Positions 24,698 to 37,423 are shown, numbered from the stretch's first letter. The stretch is 64,000 nucleotides of DNA from Xanthoparmelia taractica (GCA_033085395.1 JANQBS010000163.1:27541-91540); one strand, 5' to 3'. Made by a program: numbers and translations. Notes: generated from the letters alone by a model not told the origin.

Positions 24698-26024
24698 TCA
24701 TGACTGCTGTGGCGCTTGAGGCTGTTGCATCTGCTGCTGCTGCTGCCCTTGTTGCCCTGCCACCTGCGGTTTCCTCACCTCCGGCTTCCAATCCGGCCAC
24801 AGCTCCCTGAGCTTTGCGTACTCCTCCCTCAGCAAGTCGAGCTGCTTGTCTCCCTCTTCGTTTCCCGGATTGAGCCAGAGAGGCGGCGCTTCGAGGTGGC
24901 TGGGGTACGGCAGCCGGGGCTTGTCCTTGGCTTGGTCGGATATGCTGACTAGGAACATGATGTTGGTTTTGATGCGCGTCATGAACTCGACATACTTCTT
25001 GGTGTTGAGGGACTGTTGCTGAGGAGCCGTTGCAGCCGTGGGTGTTGTCGTGGTAGGTGTGGTAACGGTGGGATTCGCTTTGGTGGCCGAACTGTTTTGG
25101 CTTGGGGTAGTTGAGGTGGAATCGCCTGCTGAGGTGGGCGGTACCGGAGTCGCCTGCGGCGAGGAGGAGGTTGGGGGCGCCGCCTGTTGAGGTGATTGAG
25201 GCGAGGGTTTGAGGCCGACTTTCTGCAGGATCGTGACCTCTTGTAGCAGGAGATTGTTGACTTGGAGGAGGGCATCGACGCGTTGCTGGTCGAGTGTTGA
25301 AAGTCCCCCCGGTTGGAGAGCAGGGTCTGTGGACTGGGAGGGCACCTCGGAGGTAGGGGTCGATTGGGTGGAGGATGGATTGGTTGGGGTAGCTGTCACC
25401 GTCATTGTGGAGGTGGGCGGGTAGGACGAGCTAGAGGCGTTAAGTCGTTTGTGGGTCGTTGGGGTTCCAGAGTAAGCGGGAGCTGGCGGGAGGTCGGATA
25501 TGGCTGGAACGGACTTTTGCCGCTGATGGTCTATGAAGCTGGCTGGTGGTTGGCCTGAGGAATGTAGCAAGTCATGCGGTCAGCAACAGGCATCTCATTG
25601 TTTCTGCCAAACGCCTGAGCGTGCCAGGGGGAGACAATGGACAGGGAAAGAGCAACGGACCATGGTTCATGTATTGCTGCTGAGGCAGGTATGGTTTTTT
25701 GAAATGGTCATCAGGCAAACTCATGGGAGGCTGCATCAACGGACCTCCGCCATTGTGACTGTGGTTGGGACCATACGGCAGTCGTTGGGGGTGATAGGCC
25801 GGGCCTTCGGAAGGCTGTGAATGTTGTAGGTAGGAGGGTAGAGGAGGAGAGGTAGCATTGGGATGATTGGAGGGATGAGTGTCGTGAGGAGGAGGGTATG
25901 GATTAGGACTGGGATAAAAGTGATGAGGAGGAAGTTGCTGATGTGAGTGCGGGAAATGGGGTGCATTATTGGTGGGGCCGGCGTAGGTTGAACGTGGCCC
26001 ATAGCTGCTTTCTTGGTATGCCAT
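24698..26024 (-). CDS. SSXT/SS18-like protein, candidate SWI/SNF subunit
   Basis: Two exons (26024-25661 and 25554-24698) give 406 aa. The N-terminal 130 residues are Pro/His/Tyr-rich. The core consists of VDALLQVNNLLLQEVTILQK and, after a Thr/Pro/Ser-rich insert, KKYVEFMTRIKTNIMFLVSI. This pattern (N-x-x-LLQE, then R-x-x-x-N-x-x-x-L-x-x-I) matches the SSXT domain of SS18 and fungal Snf11-type proteins, which are small subunits of SWI/SNF remodelling complexes. It ends with a conserved LRELWPDWKPE-like segment and a Gln-rich tail encoded by a CAG-type repeat. The intron donor is GTCCGT. A short AT hairpin could form two bases upstream of the start codon. The family assignment rests on motif recall, so it is moderate. 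Confidence 0.6.
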
Positions 26025-26886
26025 GGATAATAATAATAATTCCCTTTTATTATTATTTTTGTTTCCCCCTAAGAATTAATTAATCCATTTAATACGGGGT
26101 AACTTGGGGTAAGGTAAATACCCAATATTCTTTACTTACACACAAAAAATTGATGCAGAAGCCCCCCGCTAGACAAGTCCCGGAGAAAAGGACAAGAAAC
26201 CAAAGAAAACCCCAAACGCAGTGATAATGTGGTCGCACCAACTAAACAAGATTGCCGACATCCTTGTATCCTCCTCGTCTCATTGGTCAGAATCCTCGGC
26301 TCACGGAACGCTTATAAAAGCATAAAACCAAAGTAGTACAACCGAAACCTCCATACTCAGAGTAAAGTAATTCGCTATTTACCATGACAGCCTGATCCCA
26401 AAGAAACTGCTGCTTACTTCCCTACGCCTGTAATCTGGTGGGGCATCTATGTATTGATGTATTGGCCTTGTTTTATTACCGCTTCATCCTCCTGCTTCGC
26501 CCCTCTCCCAATCCTTCTAGGCGTACCTCGGACACGATCGTATCCATGACATGACAAGAAATACCAATCTCTCCTTGAAAATGACGGACAATACCGAGGA
26601 CACTCGATACAAGTCAAGGTGTGTGCACCCAACTGCGGGATATTTGAAGCAGATCGATAGGATATGCTCGGATACCACCACATGCAACAACGGAAGAGCA
26701 GACGCATCAAGGTTCAAAGATCGTCAAACTGAAAAAACGTCCACGGAAGCCACGGCACCTCCCACTAGCGCCATCTTTTAGCGGCATAAATAACGGGCAA
26801 GCAGCAGCTGCAACATTGCTCGCAATGCCACCAAAGCACACAAGAGAGGTACATGGCTTGTCCACATCTATTATCTACTGCGGTCT
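26025..26886. promoter_or_regulatory. Promoter of SSXT-like gene and 3' flank of HIS5
   Basis: Contains a trinucleotide inverted repeat, (ATA)n at 26027-26040 and (TTA)n at 26049-26057, next to the SSXT-like start codon. Beyond it the DNA is ordinary, without a supportable gene. Confidence 0.4.
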
Positions 26887-28368
26887 TCAGGCAACGACAT
26901 CATTTGCGTCCTGCTCTTTGACATCCTCGGCTTCCCCTATTGCTCTATCATTGAAGATATCTCCCAAGACGGTCCTCATCTCCCGAAGCAACTTATCCAC
27001 CTCTGCCTCACTCCCAACTGTGATCCTTATGCAACCTTGGCATCCAATTTCCTTGCCTCTAAACCTCACAATCACTCCCTTCGTCTCCGCCAGTCTTTCG
27101 TAAACAGCCAAAGCAGTCTCATTGCTCGGTTGGCCCCCTCTACTCCTTGGTCTGTCCAGGATCTCTGTCAGCAAGAAATTCGATTCCGCTCCACCCAAAA
27201 AGTTTCCCACTCCGGGTATTCTCGGTAGTTCCTGTATCAATCGATTTCGCTGCTCCACAATCCTTTCCCGATTTCCCCTCATGACGGCCAGGTTTTTGGG
27301 CTGTAAAGCAGCACAAGCTAACGCACTTGTAGGGCTGGAGATGTTGTAAGGCGCTTTGAGATTATTCAAGAGCCTCGCAATCTCCGGAGATGTAAAAGCT
27401 GCGCCAAGGCGTATACCAGCAAGGCCGAATGCTTTGCTGAGAGTCTGCATAACCACAAGATTGGGCCATTCAGTCACCCATTCTGCCAAGCTGGATCCTT
27501 CAGGGGAGAAGTCGATGTAAGCTTCATCCAGGACAACTACGCCGTTCCATGTGGGATGCTCGAGGACTTGCTGGATATCTGATTTGGCGATGAGATTGGC
27601 GGTAGGGTTTCCAGGAGAGCAAATATACACGATTTTGATACTAGGGTCTGAAGAAAGAGCATCATTGATTGCCTCTGGACGTAGTTTAAAACTCCTGGTT
27701 GTATCTAAGGGCACTTTGATGACTTCAAGGTCGTTCACTTGCGCGCTGACAGCGTACATTCTATCAAAAACTTCCAAGTCAGCATCCCGCATTTATGGCA
27801 GAAAATCGAGTCCAAAGACAAGTTTGGGAAGCAGAATTGTGCTTTGGGTTTTTGAGTTATGCCTTGCAGATAGCTTTTAGGACTGAACGCGGAACAGCTG
27901 CAAAAGTACGGACCCATAAGTTGGAGGAGAGACCAAAACCTTGTCTCGCCCAGGAGTACAAAAACATCGAAGGAGCGCATCGATGGCTTCGTCTGAGCCT
28001 ACGCCGACAAAGAGATTCTGCGGCTTCAAAGGGTTGGTGGTGTGATGGTGCGTGTTTCGTAAGTTACAGAGCAGTTGCTTGAGCTCAGTCTGGTGACTAG
28101 AGCAAAGCATCAAGACGGTCCTACTCCAAGAAGTGCGTGCCACTTACGGGTCCGGATATCTGTGTAGATGGGCTGTGCTGTCATCTCCAAGGGCATTGAC
28201 AGCACTATTGGTCAGATCCAAGGCAGGACCGTAGGCGTTCTCATTCGCATCAAGAAGAATGTTGGTCCCATCATCTTTATAGTCGTCTCTGGCACATCTA
28301 TAAGGCTCTAATGCTAGTATATTTGGTCTCGCACATTTGGACAGATCAAATGCAGAGCTCTTTGCCAT
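26887..28368 (-). CDS. HIS5: Histidinol-phosphate aminotransferase
   Basis: PLP enzyme that converts imidazole-acetol phosphate plus glutamate into histidinol phosphate in histidine synthesis. Three exons (28368-28148, 28096-27914, 27760-26887) give 425 aa. Family landmarks are LLDANENAYGP, HRYPDP, VGVGSDEAIDALLRCFC, PPTYGMY, SPGNPTAN, DEAYIDFSPEGS, and the PLP-lysine motif TLSKAFGLAGIRLG (the Lys in LSKAF forms the Schiff base). The substrate-binding Arg region near the C-terminus (CIRITVGSEAE) is present. The start at 28368 (MAKSSAFDLSKCARPNILAL) matches fungal relatives better than the in-frame codon further up. The 153-bp second intron uses the donor GTCCGT. No damage is visible; a cytosolic location is expected. 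Confidence 0.95.
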
Positions 28369-29280
28369 TATTTCTGTGTAGCCCACGTTCTTAAATCTTA
28401 TCTCTCGTATGTTACGATGACCCAAATCAAATGTCCCTGCGAGGAAGAGCTGAGTACTTTTGGTACGACAGATTTGTATTGGTCTATGATCTTGAGAAGC
28501 GGCCCTGTTAGTGGGGGGGAATTGGCGTTGGGTAGCATTAAGGATGGCGCTATCGGCGAATTATACGAACTATACCTGTTTAAGTCTAGCTGTCGGTTCT
28601 TCCCCACGCCTTCGATAGGATGACCTTTGACTTTTTGGCAAGCGAGACAACTCAGCAAGTCAGCAAGTGTGTGTGTGGATGGTGTGCAAGCGCGTGCTGT
28701 TACAACCAATACAAAACCCAACTTGCTCACATTCTTGTGTGTATCTTGTCCCCTTTGCCCTTCACGCTCTCTTTTGCTTTTTATCCGCTGAAACAACACC
28801 CTTGGAACCTCGTTCTTTATGCTATCTACTACCAAAAGTAGTCACCTCGATTCTCACTTTCACATGACTTACTAGTTCCCATCCCCAAGGCAACTACTTC
28901 ACCCACTCACTACCTAAATGCGAATTCTACATATGCAGGTACACTCGCCTTGCTTTCAACGCTCAAATCCACTTTGGTTCGCTGCAGCTCGACTTGTGCA
29001 CCTCGCCCAACCCTGATAAAAAGGATATCTTCACAATACTAAATCCGCTATGTGTTGACCTTGCACGCCATCTTGGCGGAGACCGAGCTGTTCCGCTCCA
29101 CGAATTTGCCTTCACCACCTCATTATCACAAGTCTCTTTCACTCGAGATCATCACGTGTGGCCTGGATGTCGTGGGCGGCTAGTGGCCTGCACTTTTATA
29201 TCTGATGTATTGTGAGGCGCCGAGCTTCCACCTCACCGTTGCCTAGACGTCGTTGCGAGACGGCAATATTTTCTGACGTC
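28369..29280. promoter_or_regulatory. Divergent promoter region, HIS5 / J-domain gene
   Basis: 912 bp between divergent genes. A TGACTTT element occurs near 28621, and the heptamer TGACGTC, close to the bZIP/CPC1-type core TGACTCA, lies next to the plus-strand start codon. I cannot prove that either is used. No gene is seen here. Confidence 0.35.
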
Positions 29281-32200
29281 ATGGGCAAGGCTGATGCAGA
29301 GCGAGATTATTACGGGGACCTGGAGCTGGAGCCAACAGCAGACCCCAATGAGATCAAAAGACAATTCAAGAAGCTCGGTATGTTACTGGCTCTTAAGAAC
29401 AAAGAAAGAGCCTTGTGCTGACAGTATCCTCTTTCTAGCTCTCAAATATCACCCCGATCGGAATCCGGGCAAGGAGCTAGAATACAACGCCAAGTTTCAA
29501 GCCATACAATCCGCCAATGAAGTGCTGACAGACCCACAACAACGAGCCAAGTATGATGCCCAGCGCATGCGAGCCGGTCTGCTACATACATACACAGGCA
29601 GCTCATCTTCGCCTACAAGACCGAGTGTGCCTACAAGATCTCCTATGACCGATTTCCCTCCTCCTCCACGCCCGCCCCCCTACAATGCGACGAAGAACAA
29701 TTCCACGCCCCACTCTTCCGGCGCACAGAGATACAAAGATTTCCGCGCTCGCCCTGAAGCAACTACATGGAGGGGCGCCGGCACAGACGACTCAAAGACA
29801 AAGACCAGTGATTTCAAGGCATGGGAATCGATGAGAACACCCAGGCGTGGGGAAGGTCCTATCCCCTCTCAAGGACGGACGGTACCGCCAAAAGCTGCTA
29901 GGCCACCCCCGATGCCGCCAGGACGTGAAACGAACGGCAAAGCACCCAAAGATCCTTCCCCAAGACGGCCTGGCTGGGATCCTTTGCAAGAGCCCCATGT
30001 GGGTATGTCAGGCACAACAAGAGCTGACACAGGTCGCGGTCCATCGCAGAAAACCGGCTTTGCTCCGAGTACGCCTGGAGCGGGAGACGAGCCACCAGCA
30101 CGTTCGGCATACTTCACCGTCGGAAGAGGCGAGCGACTCGCGAATTCAAGATCTCAGACGCATATGCCTCCACCCCCAATCCCGGGTCATGCGCCGGCGT
30201 CGAAAAGGCCTGACCCCTTGGCACCGTTTAAGGACAAGGTAGGATTGAACGAACCGTTTGGGAATAAGCCTCGCGTAAGCACGTCTTATCAGACAGGGGG
30301 CGGGGAGAAGACTGGTCCATACTATACGAGTCCTGGCCTCGAAAGATCCAAAACGACCGCAGGCCCCAGAGACAGTAACAGTCGGACAGGATGGTATGAA
30401 AGCAAGCCAATGAACGCGGACCCTTCTCATCATCGGGCTGCATCTGCCAGCTCAAACTACCAAAAGATGGGTCCGTCAGATAAGAAGGATACGAGAATGC
30501 CCGGCGTTTCAGGGGTGTACTCTTCTTCGTCCTCATCAAGTTCGTCTTCCGATGAAGACACCGACCCTCTCTCTTCAGCGAGACCACGTGTGACACAAAT
30601 TCCGAAGACAAGGCGGACACGCGCCGATGCTGGTCAAGCGTCCGTTCAACCGCCTGGTGGTTTCAACCCTTTTGCCAAAGTCGGCGATGAACCAATGGCG
30701 CCACAGGCAGGCCTAGGAGCTGGAGGCTACGAGTTTCCCCGGAGGCATTCGGCAGTGGATATTGACGCTCGCAACCCGTCGGAAGGATTTTCGGAACATC
30801 GCAAGAAGCACGAGGCCGAACAATCGCAACAGCATTCAACGAGCATCACTAACGCTTCCGAGGCCCAAAAACGAGCTGGGATACAGCCTCCCTTACAGCG
30901 AGCGTACAGTTGGCATGACAAGAACGGGTCTCCTAAGGACAAGGACTTACGTCCCACTACAGGTCAACGGGAGGACAAGGATACAATGTATGAGCCACCG
31001 GGGTACAACCCATTTCTTTCTCCCTCTTCTTCAAACCCCCATTCTCAGGATACGCCTTCTTCAGACAAATGGTCAGATCAATGGCCGTTCAATTCTCCCA
31101 AGCCCAGGACAGCGGTCACTGAGCCTCCCCCGTACTGGGCGATACCCTCCAGCCTACCTCCTCCAAGTCCTCGCAAACGAGCAAGCACGGATTTCACCCC
31201 CCACAATCATTCGAAAAAGACAGTAATGACGTACGCTGACATTGATCCTATGAATAGCTTCAAAATCCCCGACTACCCGCGTACGGCATCCCTCCGCAGC
31301 CAAAGCTCGGAAAACATTAATACCAAGTTCTCCCCTGACAACTGGCATGGCAAGTTCTTTGAACCGCCTCCCCTGAACCACTCAAACACACCTCGCAGCG
31401 TGTCGCCAACTAAACCCAACATATTTCAGCAGCTGCAGGAACAGGAGTCTCAACAGAATTCCGCGAACGGAGAGCCCATGCAACATGATTCGTCCGGAAC
31501 ATCCACTTCATCGTTCCCGCCGCCTGCTCCGCCATTTGTTCGAGGCAAATTTCAGCACGAGCAGTGGGCACCGCATTTAAATAACTTGAAATTTGATATA
31601 CCGCAGTCTCCGCAGGGACGCTCACCGAGCCGAACAAGTACTCGGAAACGCCCTAGGACACGACTTCCGAGAGCTTCCAATATTCAGCCGAGTGTGGGCG
31701 ATGCGGAAGACGATCCTACGGCGGGTAGCGCAACTGGCGAGAGCCTTGAGAGTAGTAAGGCCAGCAGCGATGCTGATGCCATGGATGTCGACAATCCCAC
31801 ACCTCCACCTACAAAAGCCGGTCTACACCACACGGATGGCAGATATGTTCCGTCACCTCAGCCTGAAGTTTCCAATATTACGCCTCGCCAAGCCCCAATG
31901 CTACCGCCTCGAAGCCCTGCAGTACAACCACTACCAAACGATCATGGGCAGCCGGAAAAGAAAGCGTCTCATCTGGATCTTGGGGACATGAAAAACATTT
32001 ACCCGTTCGCACCCAGCAACGAAGGTCTTGGAAACATGAGCGAGATGGGCACCACCCTCCCGCAGTCATCCCATGCAGCACCCATCAGATATCCTACTGA
32101 GTCTGCTTTGCAACGAATGAGATTCCCTAACCCGCCTCTGTGCCCTTCCAACCCACTCAACCTGACTCAACATACCTGGGACCACTATTGTCTAAACCTA

Positions 32201-32497
32201 CGCCGCTATCTAGACGAATGGACCAAGTTTAACGACCAAATGGCCGAGATACTAAAGAGCATCACTCGAGAGAGCCTCAGGTTCGATTGGTCGGATCCGG
32301 AAGGAAAGGGTTACGATAAGCATATGAACATGCTCGGCGAGCATCAGAGGGCAAGAGCGCACCTGGAGGTGGCTTGTGAAAACAATGAGAAATGCATGAA
32401 GTCTTTGGGCGACGCAATGGATGCGAAGGTCCGAGGAAGAGGTGGTGTGGGTAGGAAACAATCTACTGCGGGCCCCGTACTTGAAGGGTTGCTATAG
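29281..32497 (+). CDS. Large J-domain (DnaJ) protein
   Basis: Hsp70 co-chaperone-like protein, 1051 aa in two exons (29281-29377, 29439-32497). The J domain occupies residues about 8-80: DYYGDLELEPTADPNEIKRQ, the essential HPD in LKYHPDRNPG, and FQAIQSANEVLTDPQQRAKYD. Everything up to about residue 930 is Pro/Ser/Arg-rich and apparently disordered, with a poly-Ser run followed by acids (SSSSSSSSDEDTD). The last 100 residues are more ordered and helical: PSNPLNLTQHTWDHYCLNLR, then EWTKFNDQMAEILKSITRES and HLEVACENNEKCMKSLGDAM. No Zn-finger or peptide-binding C-terminal domains of Ydj1 or Sis1 type are present, so it is a class C J protein with a specialised client. The intron falls inside the J domain just before HPD. 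Confidence 0.88.
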
Positions 32498-33439
32498 ATG
32501 TCACGCATTTAGTACAGTTTTCGCTTGTGTCAATTTTGATGACGATGAGCAAGGCGTTTCGGCTTGGGAGATACCCCTCTGTCCTGGTCTTGGGCACTTC
32601 CAGTGTCGATTTTTCTACTCATTAGCACGCATGGATATCGTCGGCAAGTTTACGAAAAGAGAGTGGATCACTTAGAGCGGAGTCGAGCTTTTTCCAAATG
32701 TTTGGGACCAGCATAGTCTGAACGCGGGGGACGGCTTTTGACCAACGTTCACTGGTCTGTCATTTTATAATGAGCTGCGATTGTCTAGTAATACTGCTCT
32801 TTCTCTTCTGCTTTTGTATGATACAATCAGGGTCCTCTCCACCGATGCAAAACCACAGTTGCCGGACCCATCAGAAGCCGGGCGGATACTCCTCGGCACC
32901 ATGGCGTCTCGCGTTTGAAATATATCGTTTCATCGTTGCTGGATTGAGCGGTCAGATTTCCTAATCCTGCTGCCTATGCGGGGTTTCACAGTCGGCCGTT
33001 ACGTTTCCCATATCATTTGGCATTCTGCAAAATGGCCACCTACGAATTCCATTTGAATGTCACCGCTAACAAACCCCCATCTTCTACATGACTTGAGCGT
33101 CTTCGGCCAACGTTTCGCTACGTCCAAATCCGCATTGCTTTGCTTTGCTTCGCTCTCCTCCAAAGGCTCGGTATCATACAGATACCCGGACTCTTCTCCT
33201 CTGGATCTTTCACGGTAATCTCCCAATTTCATCAGCTCCCGTTCCAACCGCGAGGACTTTATACATCTTCTACACAGCTCAAGAGCGCTTGTTCCGATTT
33301 GACCCATCCATCTATACCTCATCAATCCCATCTTACCGGGTCCTCCATCCACGGACCCATCTCAGCGCCTTCTCCAAAAACCCCCAACCCACACTCAAAA
33401 TGACCCCCTCACTTTTCACCCACCAGCAAGCCCTCAAAA

Positions 33440-33670
33440 TGTCCCCTGCCCTCCTCCTCCTCCTCCTCCGCACCCATCTTCTCGCCCCCTTCCCCTTTCC
33501 CCCCTTCTTCCCTCCTCTCCTCCCTTCTCCTTCAGCCCTTGATAAAAGACACCCAGACCCTCCTTCCTCTCTCTTCCTTTTCTTCTTTTCCTTCTTCTTC
33601 TTCTTCTTCCTCCTCCTCCTCCTCCTCCTCCTCCTTCTTCTTCTCCTCCTTCTTCTTCTTCCTCCTCCGC
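33440..33670. repeat. CTT/CTC polypyrimidine tract
   Basis: Almost pure C/T on the plus strand, with trinucleotide runs of CTT and CTC. Such a mirror-like homopurine/homopyrimidine tract could form triplex DNA and makes spurious Leu/Phe/Ser and Arg/Lys/Glu reading frames. Confidence 0.85.
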
Positions 33671-33748
33671 CTTTCACCGCATACTGTCTGCAAAGGCTTC
33701 GTCTCGAAAGTGGCAGTGGCGGTGACGGTGAGGGATGCGGCTGGCGCG

Positions 33749-33856
33749 ATTTGTATTGTGTTGTATTGTATTGTGTTGTGTTGTGTTGTGTTGTATTGTG
33801 TGGGCTGTGTTGTATTGTGTGGGCTGTGTTGTATTGTGTTGTATTGTGTTGTATTC
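33749..33856. repeat. TTGTG/TTGTA pentanucleotide array
   Basis: Tandem 5-bp units, alternately TTGTG and TTGTA, cover about 100 bp. A larger internal unit carrying TGTGGGCTGTGTTGTAT occurs twice, so the array shows two levels of repetition. Confidence 0.85.
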
Positions 33857-33921
33857 GTGCGGGGGCAGAGGGACGATGGGAAACCGGGGGGAGTGGGTTT
33901 ATAACGGGGTAGGGTAGGGGG

Positions 33922-33962
33922 CACAGAGAGAGAGAGAGAGGGGGGGGGGGTGGGCGGGGGGG
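33922..33962. repeat. GA and poly-G run
   Basis: A short (GA)n run is followed by G tracts including about ten consecutive Gs, a G-rich strand with some potential for unusual structure. Confidence 0.7.
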
Positions 33963-34292
33963 TGAGTGGGAGAGTGTGTTTCGTGATGGGGTGGGAAGAG
34001 GGAGGGTGGTGGGAGAGAGGTCAAGGAAAGGGTAGCTGGGCTGGCTATGCATACACGGAATGAACCTGCGTTTTGGGTTTCTGGTCCGAGGGTGATGTGC
34101 GCAATTCTTTGTGGGGCCTGGTTGAATAAATAGGATGTTCTTTGACGTCTTTATTGATGAATTGGGTTGAGATCAGGGTAGTGCATAGGGATAGACCCCT
34201 CTTCTATTATAGTAAGGTGAGATGGAAAAGCTGGCCCCTATAGTATCCCATACAAATAGTTGCCCCATTCATTTTACAACCACTTCCTTCTA

Positions 34293-37200
34293 CTAGCCCT
34301 CAACATCAACGTCTCCACCTCCGTTGTCGTCGCCTGCCGCTGTTCCCTCATCCATCACTCCCCCCGCAGCATCCTGGACGCCTCCCTCCTCTCCCCAACT
34401 TCTGACCCTCCAGCCATTCGGTTCCCGTGAGTCTTTCACATACTCCACAGTGGGGAAGTAATGCTCATTCTTCTTCATCGTAGCCACCCAGGGTACATTA
34501 TCGAAAGTACAGACCCTGAGGCGGAAGTATGTATTGTCTGGTATGTTGTTCACGGCATCGAGAAATTGGGTGAGCGTTGGGGTTGGACTATCATTGACGG
34601 CGGTGATGAAGTTTGTAGGTGCCAGGCCATATTGGTAGGATGGCGAGCCACGGGTGCGAGCCGAGACGTAAACTTCGCTATGGAGCTTGCTGATCTGCTG
34701 CCTTACAGCGTGATGGGGGCGATGCAACACGGCGCCGCAGAAGATGACAGCTCGGTCGGTCTCGAGGTCTTCAGTAGGTATGGTCGGTACCCTAAGAGTC
34801 ATTTCCTGGCCGCCGCGCACAATCAGTGCGTCGAGGTATTCATTGTCGTACATCATATCGAGCTCTGAGACCCTAGTTATTAATTTACCATTGAGTGTGA
34901 GTATGATGTCGCCTTCCTGGAGAGACTGGGAATCGTGACCTGATGGAGGCGCGCAGTCGACTTTGCGGACCATAAACAGTTGATGGCGTGAGGAGTTGGC
35001 TTCAGCAACTTTGGTAATCCAGGATTCCGAGACACCCATGATTCGCACCTGTGACATGGAGATGGTATTGGTTTCAACGTTGAGGATGCGCAGGCTCGGA
35101 GTGATGTCTTTTTGAATCTGGTCAGTGACAGGAAGAAGTGTTGGAGTAGCAAGACCTAAGTGGTATTCAACGTCTTTGGAGGTGTGTGCGGTACGCTCGC
35201 CGAGATAGCTGAGCCAAAGAGCTTCCACAGTGCCATCTTCAGCTACAAGGACACCACTCGCACATTGGCCGCTAAGACTAGTATCGACTGTGATGGCGTC
35301 AAGGTTGATGGCACGATAGCGAGGTGCCGTAAGATTAGATGGTATTGCGACAGTGGTGATGTCGGTTACCGTCGTGGGAGTCATCGCCACCCGCAGATTC
35401 TGGTTCCAGCCAAAGAATATTGTCGAAGCACCCTGCTTGATAGGTTCAGTAGCAAGTTTCGCGCTCTTGACTGGCGCATCTACCAGTGACGGATCGTATT
35501 GTATTATAGCGTAGTTAGCCAAGGGATGCAGAAAACGGATCTTGGCGTCCACAATGATAGAGTCCGCCACTGTAAGTGACAGATCGCACAAGTCGTAGGG
35601 AACAATGGCCCTTGAGACCAGGACTAGGCCTTTCTCAGCGTTGATCACCAATCCGAAGCCGATCTTGCGTGTTCTTGGAAATCCGTCAAGCTTCAGTGGC
35701 ATTGTGCAGGAGACTCGGACAAAGCTTCTGATGATATCTGCAGCTGCTGGATGCCCAACGGAATCAAGGGTAACAAAGTCCGCCTTTCGTCGCTGCGCAG
35801 GCGCAGCTGGTAGTGGTTCTCCCAGATCGCTAAAGTCCCATATTCCGGTCTTGTCATTGCGAATGGCCATCCTCATCTTGCTCGCCCAGTGCCGATCTAT
35901 GAAGATGATACTAGTATTCAGGGTATGCAGATCGCTCAGATGCTTGTATGTGACGACCACACGTGCTCTATCGGGAATGCCTTTCATGACCTCGATGAAT
36001 GCGTTCAGATCCGGTGTTTTCTTCTGGTCTATCGATTCGATGATCCAACCTGATTCCGTGCTGTCAAACCTAAAAGACCCAGCAGCTTCGCAAATGTAAA
36101 CTCCCTTTACTGGGATGGCGTACAGGCGGGCTTGCTGGTAGGACAAATCGTGAAAGGAAGCTCCGGCAACGGTAACAAATCTGTCTGGTGTGATAGCATG
36201 CAAGTCTCCCACTTCCAGCTCAACTTCAATATCTCGGCCACCTCTTTGGACTAAAACTCTGACCTTCTTACCAACGCTTGAATCCAATATGTCATCCAGT
36301 CTAACAAATTGCGTTAGGATTTCTCCATTGACTTTGATTAGTACATCACCCTCCTCAAGCTGTTTGTGGGCTGGGCCTTGGGGGAGAACGATCTCCGCGA
36401 CCAGCAAGCCAGTCTCTTTGGGGAATCCTTTTCGTATCGCAGCTTCATGCTCCGCTGTGAGACCTAACCTCCGACACTCATCAAAAGGCTTAATTATCCA
36501 CTGAGTTTGTATCGTCCCTCGCGCTATAGGTAGCCCTCTCCGTATGCACTCCAACGCTCTTGAAGGTCGATCCAGAGGTAGGAAGTAGTCTGTCGAGGCG
36601 CCATCAGACCTTCCACCAGCTTGTAAGGCAACAGCATATCCATCCACATTGACGACAGGGCTTCCAGAGCTTCCTCCGCTAGCCGAGGCGGCAGCTTGGA
36701 TGTAGTTTGTATTGAAGTCGCTATATCCCTCGCCGTACTCCGGTGCATTTCTGTCCAGCCTGCTGATGACGCCGGACAAGATACTGAGCTTTTCACCTGC
36801 ATCGTTACCGACCACTCTTATTTCCGATCCAACTTTTGCAAGATCCGGACGTAGCACCAGCTCCGAAAGAGGCATATATTTGATTTTGTTGGGGTCAAAG
36901 CGGAGGATGCCAAAATCGTGGACGGGGTCACGGTAGACAGGGTAGACGTCACACTACATGATTAGCGCACCTTCGATGACTAGCTACTGGGTTTCTAACT
37001 TACCTCTTCATGATTATCGAAGATACAATAGCCCCAAAAGGGCCCAGATCCAACCACATGACGATTCGTTAAGATGTACCCTTTCGCAGCATCTACGACA
37101 AAGCCAGTAGCTTCACTAGCTAGCGCCGAGCTCGTGTCGAACGAGCAAGTCTGGCAGAAATGTATAGAGACGACATTCTTGACAACCGCTTCGATCGTGG

Positions 37201-37423
37201 CTTGCCATTCTGCCGTATCCGCTGTCGCTGTCGCTGCCGTTGTCACAGGCTCCACCATGCCATCCGTAATACCATCGCTACCATACATGTACTCACTATC
37301 ATTTGGCGAATCGTTCATGTTTAGTATTTCTGAAGATTCAGGTTTAAAGAGCTTTGTAGGTCGATCGTGTATGGTGTTTGGGCCTCCTTTGCGTTTTGGT
37401 CGGACGTGGCCGTTGAGTTCCAT
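34293..37423 (-). CDS. NMA111: HtrA-like nuclear serine protease Nma111
   Basis: Pro-apoptotic HtrA/Omi-type serine protease of fungi, nuclear in yeast. Two exons (37423-37004 and 36953-34293) give 1026 aa, the usual size for this duplicated-HtrA family. The N-terminus has a basic cluster (RPKRKGG) that fits a nuclear localisation signal. The catalytic triad is His122 in ILTNRHVVGSG, Asp153 in PVHDFGILRFD and Ser238 in GGSSGSPVVN, all intact. PDZ-like segments follow (for example QGPAHKQLEEGDVLIKVNGE), and a second, degenerate protease-PDZ half occupies the C-terminal 500 residues. The start at 37423 (MELNGHVRPK) agrees with relatives; the open frame continues upstream without similarity. The protein ends in an acidic tail. 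No frameshift is visible. Confidence 0.95.

Larger units (their letters stand above)
32498..34292. other. Geneless region with low-complexity DNA
   Basis: 1.8 kb between the 3' ends of the J-domain gene (+) and NMA111 (-). No gene with recognisable domains is present. The middle holds strong simple sequence: pyrimidine-only CTT/CTC runs, a TTGTG/TTGTA array, then GA and poly-G runs. Long apparent ORFs on both strands here are products of the repeats. Confidence 0.6.

Noticed and set aside
33145..34052. Long overlapping ORFs on both strands (255 aa + and 239 aa -)
   Set aside because: They consist of codons forced by CT, TTGTG and G-rich repeats and have no domain; open in both directions only because of the repeats.
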